Assembly (NCBI RefSeq): GCF_046630445.1
Contig: NC_092342.1
Coordinates: 81,518,001 to 81,582,000 of the forward strand
From: Rutidosis leptorrhynchoides
Taxonomy: Eukaryota; Streptophyta; Magnoliopsida; Asterales; Asteraceae
Length of the DNA stretch: 64,000 bases
Direction of reading: 5' to 3'
Made by a program: the position numbers and the translations under genes. The notes beneath the pieces are model-generated. The model made no database searches and was not told the DNA's origin. It saw only the letters and a program-made list of their open reading frames with translations. Positions 61,001 through 64,000 of this stretch are shown here, piece by piece. Each line of letters opens with the position of its first letter. The first letter of the stretch is position 1.

Positions 61001-63998
61001 TCAGCTTTGGCTTGCACCTTCTGAGGCCTTCTTCTTTGCTTCTTCCTCAGCTTTCATCACCTTAATCACGCCACTTCCCGGTGTATAGTTCCTTTCATAG
61101 TGTTTAGGAAGGATGAATTGTTTGAGGCTGGTGATTTTGTATTCAAATCGTGGAACATATTGAGAACCCGTGAAGTAGTTCTTCTTCCTGTTAATCCCCA
61201 ACGAAGTATCAAATTGCCTCATGTATAGCCTGAATTCAAGGAGTTCATTGATGTGATATGCCATCTCGTTCGTCATCAGCTTTTGATAGTTCCCTATGTT
61301 CTCTGTTCGTTTGCAAATGTTGAAGAACTTTAGAGCACGCTTGAGGGTACCATCTGAGTATTTTGGTAGCTCAGATTTGCGAATGAATATGGGCTTTTTG
61401 ATTTTGTTGCGAAAAATGAAGCCTTCTTCAGGGGCGTCCAAGCAATAGCATATCTTGAATTGAGACAAATCCAGAGTGTCGATGGTTTGATTAGGCGCGA
61501 AAGAAGGATCTTCTTTCGAATTGATTCGACACCTAGCTGAAGATCATATTGAGAGGCAAGTTTAATTCTGTCTTTCATAAACCTTCTCACCCTTTCGATT
61601 GCCGTTTCGATAACCCAAGTCTTTCTTATTTTGTTTCTCAACCAATTGTATAGGAATAACACATCAACTGGATTGAGTTCAATCACATCATACTCCGAGA
61701 ACGTGTACTCTTGGTCATTTGAACGAATCACTCTAAAGAATGGGGTAAACACTCTCTTAGATAGTGACCTGCAGAACACAATGTTTATGACAATAATCAG
61801 ATTCTCTTTCTGGTCTTCCATATCAAACTCATCCTAGTTCTTATAAATCCGCCTTTGATAACGGTACATTATCAACTTGTCCTTGTCACTAAGAAAATCA
61901 TAACACCCGATTGGTTTGAACCTTTTAGCTACAGGCACGTTTTTGAGTTTATCTTCACTCACGAAGATCCTATAGGCTTGTTCCTCAAGCCAACAGCCCT
62001 GTAATACCTCTTTAGATTGAGGTTCACCAAGTTTGATCGGAAGTGATCTGTGTTTGTTGAATTCTCCATGTTGAGGATCGGATGACGTGGATTGATCAGG
62101 AGTTGGTTGAACGGTTGGTTTGGAAAACCTGGGTGCAAGTTCACCGGTGTATTCCTGAGTGACAAACAGATCAAATTCATTCAGCTCTTCCTCGTCCGGA
62201 GCTTCTAACTTTACATAATTTTCTTTCGTGAAAGCTCCTTCAATGACAGTGATAGGCTGAGGTTTCAGGTTTCTGAAGTACTCTTCCTCTTCTTCTTCTT
62301 CTTCTTCTTCAGATTTTGGAATGATAAGCTGTGGTGCGGATGTGATGATTGTTTCAGAATGTGAGGTGATGGATTTGATGTCAGGATTCGTGTACACCAC
62401 CATAGCAAGAGTGGTTTCTGCTGAGGTAACCACTGCTTCGGACATTTCGATTTCGATTTCAACTTCTTCTTCTTTGACATCAACAAACATAATTCATCAA
62501 AATCATCTTCATCATTAGAGTTTATTGTAATCACATCATGTCCTTCGAGGGCAACATCATCTTCTTCTACTATGTATTCGATCCCTTTGACCATTCCTTC
62601 AGGCACATCAGAGTCATCGACAATTTCTTTCCCTTTCCTGGAAGAGCTAGGTGGAGTTTGTGTTTGACTGATAGATTGAGTGATATGCACAGTGGATCTT
62701 CCTCCGATATTCTCCCCCTCATGTTGGCCGCCGGAATCGGGGATATCATGTCGCCGGGAGGAAGATGGCTAATCAACATGACACGGAATCGGTTCAAGGA
62801 TAGGAGGGTAGTTTGGGATCAGTTGAAGAGAGTTGAGAAGGCCAAGAATAGCTTTTCTGATGTAGTCATCCTCAGAAATATTGACAGAGAGAAGGTGAGC
62901 ATGAAATTCGTTTTCTCATTGAAGATAAGTGAGGTTCAGTTGGTGAGTGACTGACTGAGTGATTGGAGGTGATGTCATGATGGGAGGTGATAGTGGTGGT
63001 GGTGAAGCATTGAGATCAGGTGGTGGTGATGTGAATCGAGGTGGTGAGGATATGATGGGGCCCTGCATAGAAATGTTAGTGAAAATACGCTGAGATTCTT
63101 GACGAAACTCAGTTGTCACCACTGTTGAGCTTGAAAGCTGAGCAGTGAGGCCTGTTGGAACAGGACTTCCAAGCGTTCTTAAAAAGGAAATGTCCGGAGA
63201 TTTGAATGTTTCTACACTTGTTGTTGCAGTCAGAGTTATAGACACTGAACGTTCGGTATTGGACTGCACCAAATCCCTACGAGCACTAGACACATTTTCA
63301 AACTGTTTTTGGTGAATATCATCTAAAGTCGCCGACACTAACTCATATGAAACAGATGTTTTGTGCATCTGAGTGGCTTCCTAGTGTCTGTGGAGGGCTA
63401 ACGTTTTCTTTTTGCCCTATCTCTCTCCCGGTCCGCACATCCTCTCTTGATTTTTCAACCACGCCTTCATTACCATCCTTATCACTCCGATCAATATCAT
63501 GTAGAACCTTTTGGAGTTGTTCAGAGGTTACTTTCTTTGGTTTGGTTTTCTTTTTCGGCCTAGAATCACCCTCAATTCTTTTCCCCTCAGACTTTCTTTT
63601 CATTGACCCTCGCTTACTAGACCCCTCACCAGGTGTCCTATCAGCTCCTTGGGCAGGTTCCCCAGGTTATAGGGGATCCATAGGAGATCCTATCTCTCTT
63701 AAGTAGCTCATTATTCTTGGATCGTCTCTTGGTCCAAGATTTAGTAAATGAGCAGGTATGAATTGAGCTTGTACATTCTTGGACCCTATTTTCTTTTGAA
63801 TATATGAGATGTAATCCTGCTCCACAAGTGGTTCAACCCGATCTCTAGGGATAGGTTCTGGAGTTCTGTTGCTGTCATCAATGATGCCTGAGAGAATGTT
63901 TGCGTAGAATCTCTGAAATTGAATATATGATAGGAGAGGTGCTGAGTGTATTTCTATCATGCGATCCCAGATAACTCGGCCAAAATCAGCAGTTGGCA
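61001..63998 (-). CDS. element F 3' extra ORF region, product unidentified (fossil)
   Basis: Minus-strand frames cover nearly all of this stretch. Right to left: a segment with FYANILSGIIDDSNRTPEPI and YISYIQKKIG; a Lys/Arg-rich stretch RPKKKTKPKKVTSEQLQK; a Pro/Ser-rich stretch FTSPPPDLNASPPPLSPP; an acidic run of about ten Glu; and a C-terminal region with FRLYMRQFDTSLGINRKKN and FEYKITSLKQFILPKHYERN ending KKKASEGASQS. No gag, RT or integrase motif is present. The place after pol fits an additional or envelope-like ORF as in some plant copia lineages. It is in pieces, so broken, with a handful of breaks. Confidence 0.55.
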
Positions 63999-64000
63999 GG

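Larger units (their letters stand above)
60680..64000 (-). mobile_element. element F: LTR retrotransposon (probably copia), cut by the window edge
   Basis: A short LTR at 60680-60953 reads TGTTAG...TCAACA. Next to it the minus strand has GCATGCCAAGGGGGAGAT, a typical copia polypurine tract, so this is the 3' end of a minus-strand element. The sequence to the right carries minus-strand frames up to the window edge. Pol and the other LTR are outside the window, so no target duplication can be checked. Confidence 0.7.

Overview
The window is nuclear DNA of a flowering plant. The genes have short exons with GT-AG introns, the sequence is AT-rich, and the products are a plant subgroup bHLH factor, a plant RpoT-type organellar RNA polymerase and plant retrotransposons. 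The style of the large-LTR chromoviruses and the many-copy F-box type found inside one of them suggest an Asteraceae species. That family call is inference, not proof.

The left 17 kb is gene space with three complete-looking nuclear genes. A bHLH49-like transcription factor (+, 1247-3637, 8 coding exons, 456 codons) converges on a gene for a protein with two SAM-like repeats fused to a PRXL2/FAM213-type thioredoxin-fold domain (-, 6924-4961, 5 exons, 424 codons). A phage-type RNA polymerase of the RPOT1/2 group follows (-, 17150-9599, 18 exons, 975 codons). All exon joins were set by reading GT/AG sites and checking phase. This part carries only small mobile DNA: MITE-like inverted-repeat elements in introns, a SINE-like insert with 17-bp target duplications, and a 0.7-kb fold-back element with telomere-like repeats in its centre.

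From about 18.4 kb to the right edge the window is a nested stack of LTR retrotransposons. It can be ordered from target-site duplications. An older unidentified repeat (G; pieces at 18.4-19.4, 41.9-42.6 and 58.5-60.7 kb) received chromovirus B (19436-41854, minus, TSD GCATG). B in turn received chromovirus A (24125-33294, plus, TSD AAGAT). G also received C, a pol-less relative of A (42612-58478, minus). C's right LTR was hit by Ty1-copia element D (46133-58205, minus, TSD TGGTG), and D's integrase region was hit by the very long solo LTR E (50154-54073, TSD TTTTG). A further copia-like element F starts at 60680 and runs off the right edge.

The most unusual item is in B. Between its primer-binding site and gag lies a passenger block in sense orientation: an F-box protein-like reading frame and an acidic, unrecognised reading frame, followed by a block resembling the element's own polypurine tract/LTR junction. 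Other points worth a look are the SAM-PRXL2 fusion, a promoter-like module with a His/Pro-rich small ORF in LTR E, and the unidentified 3' ORF region of F.
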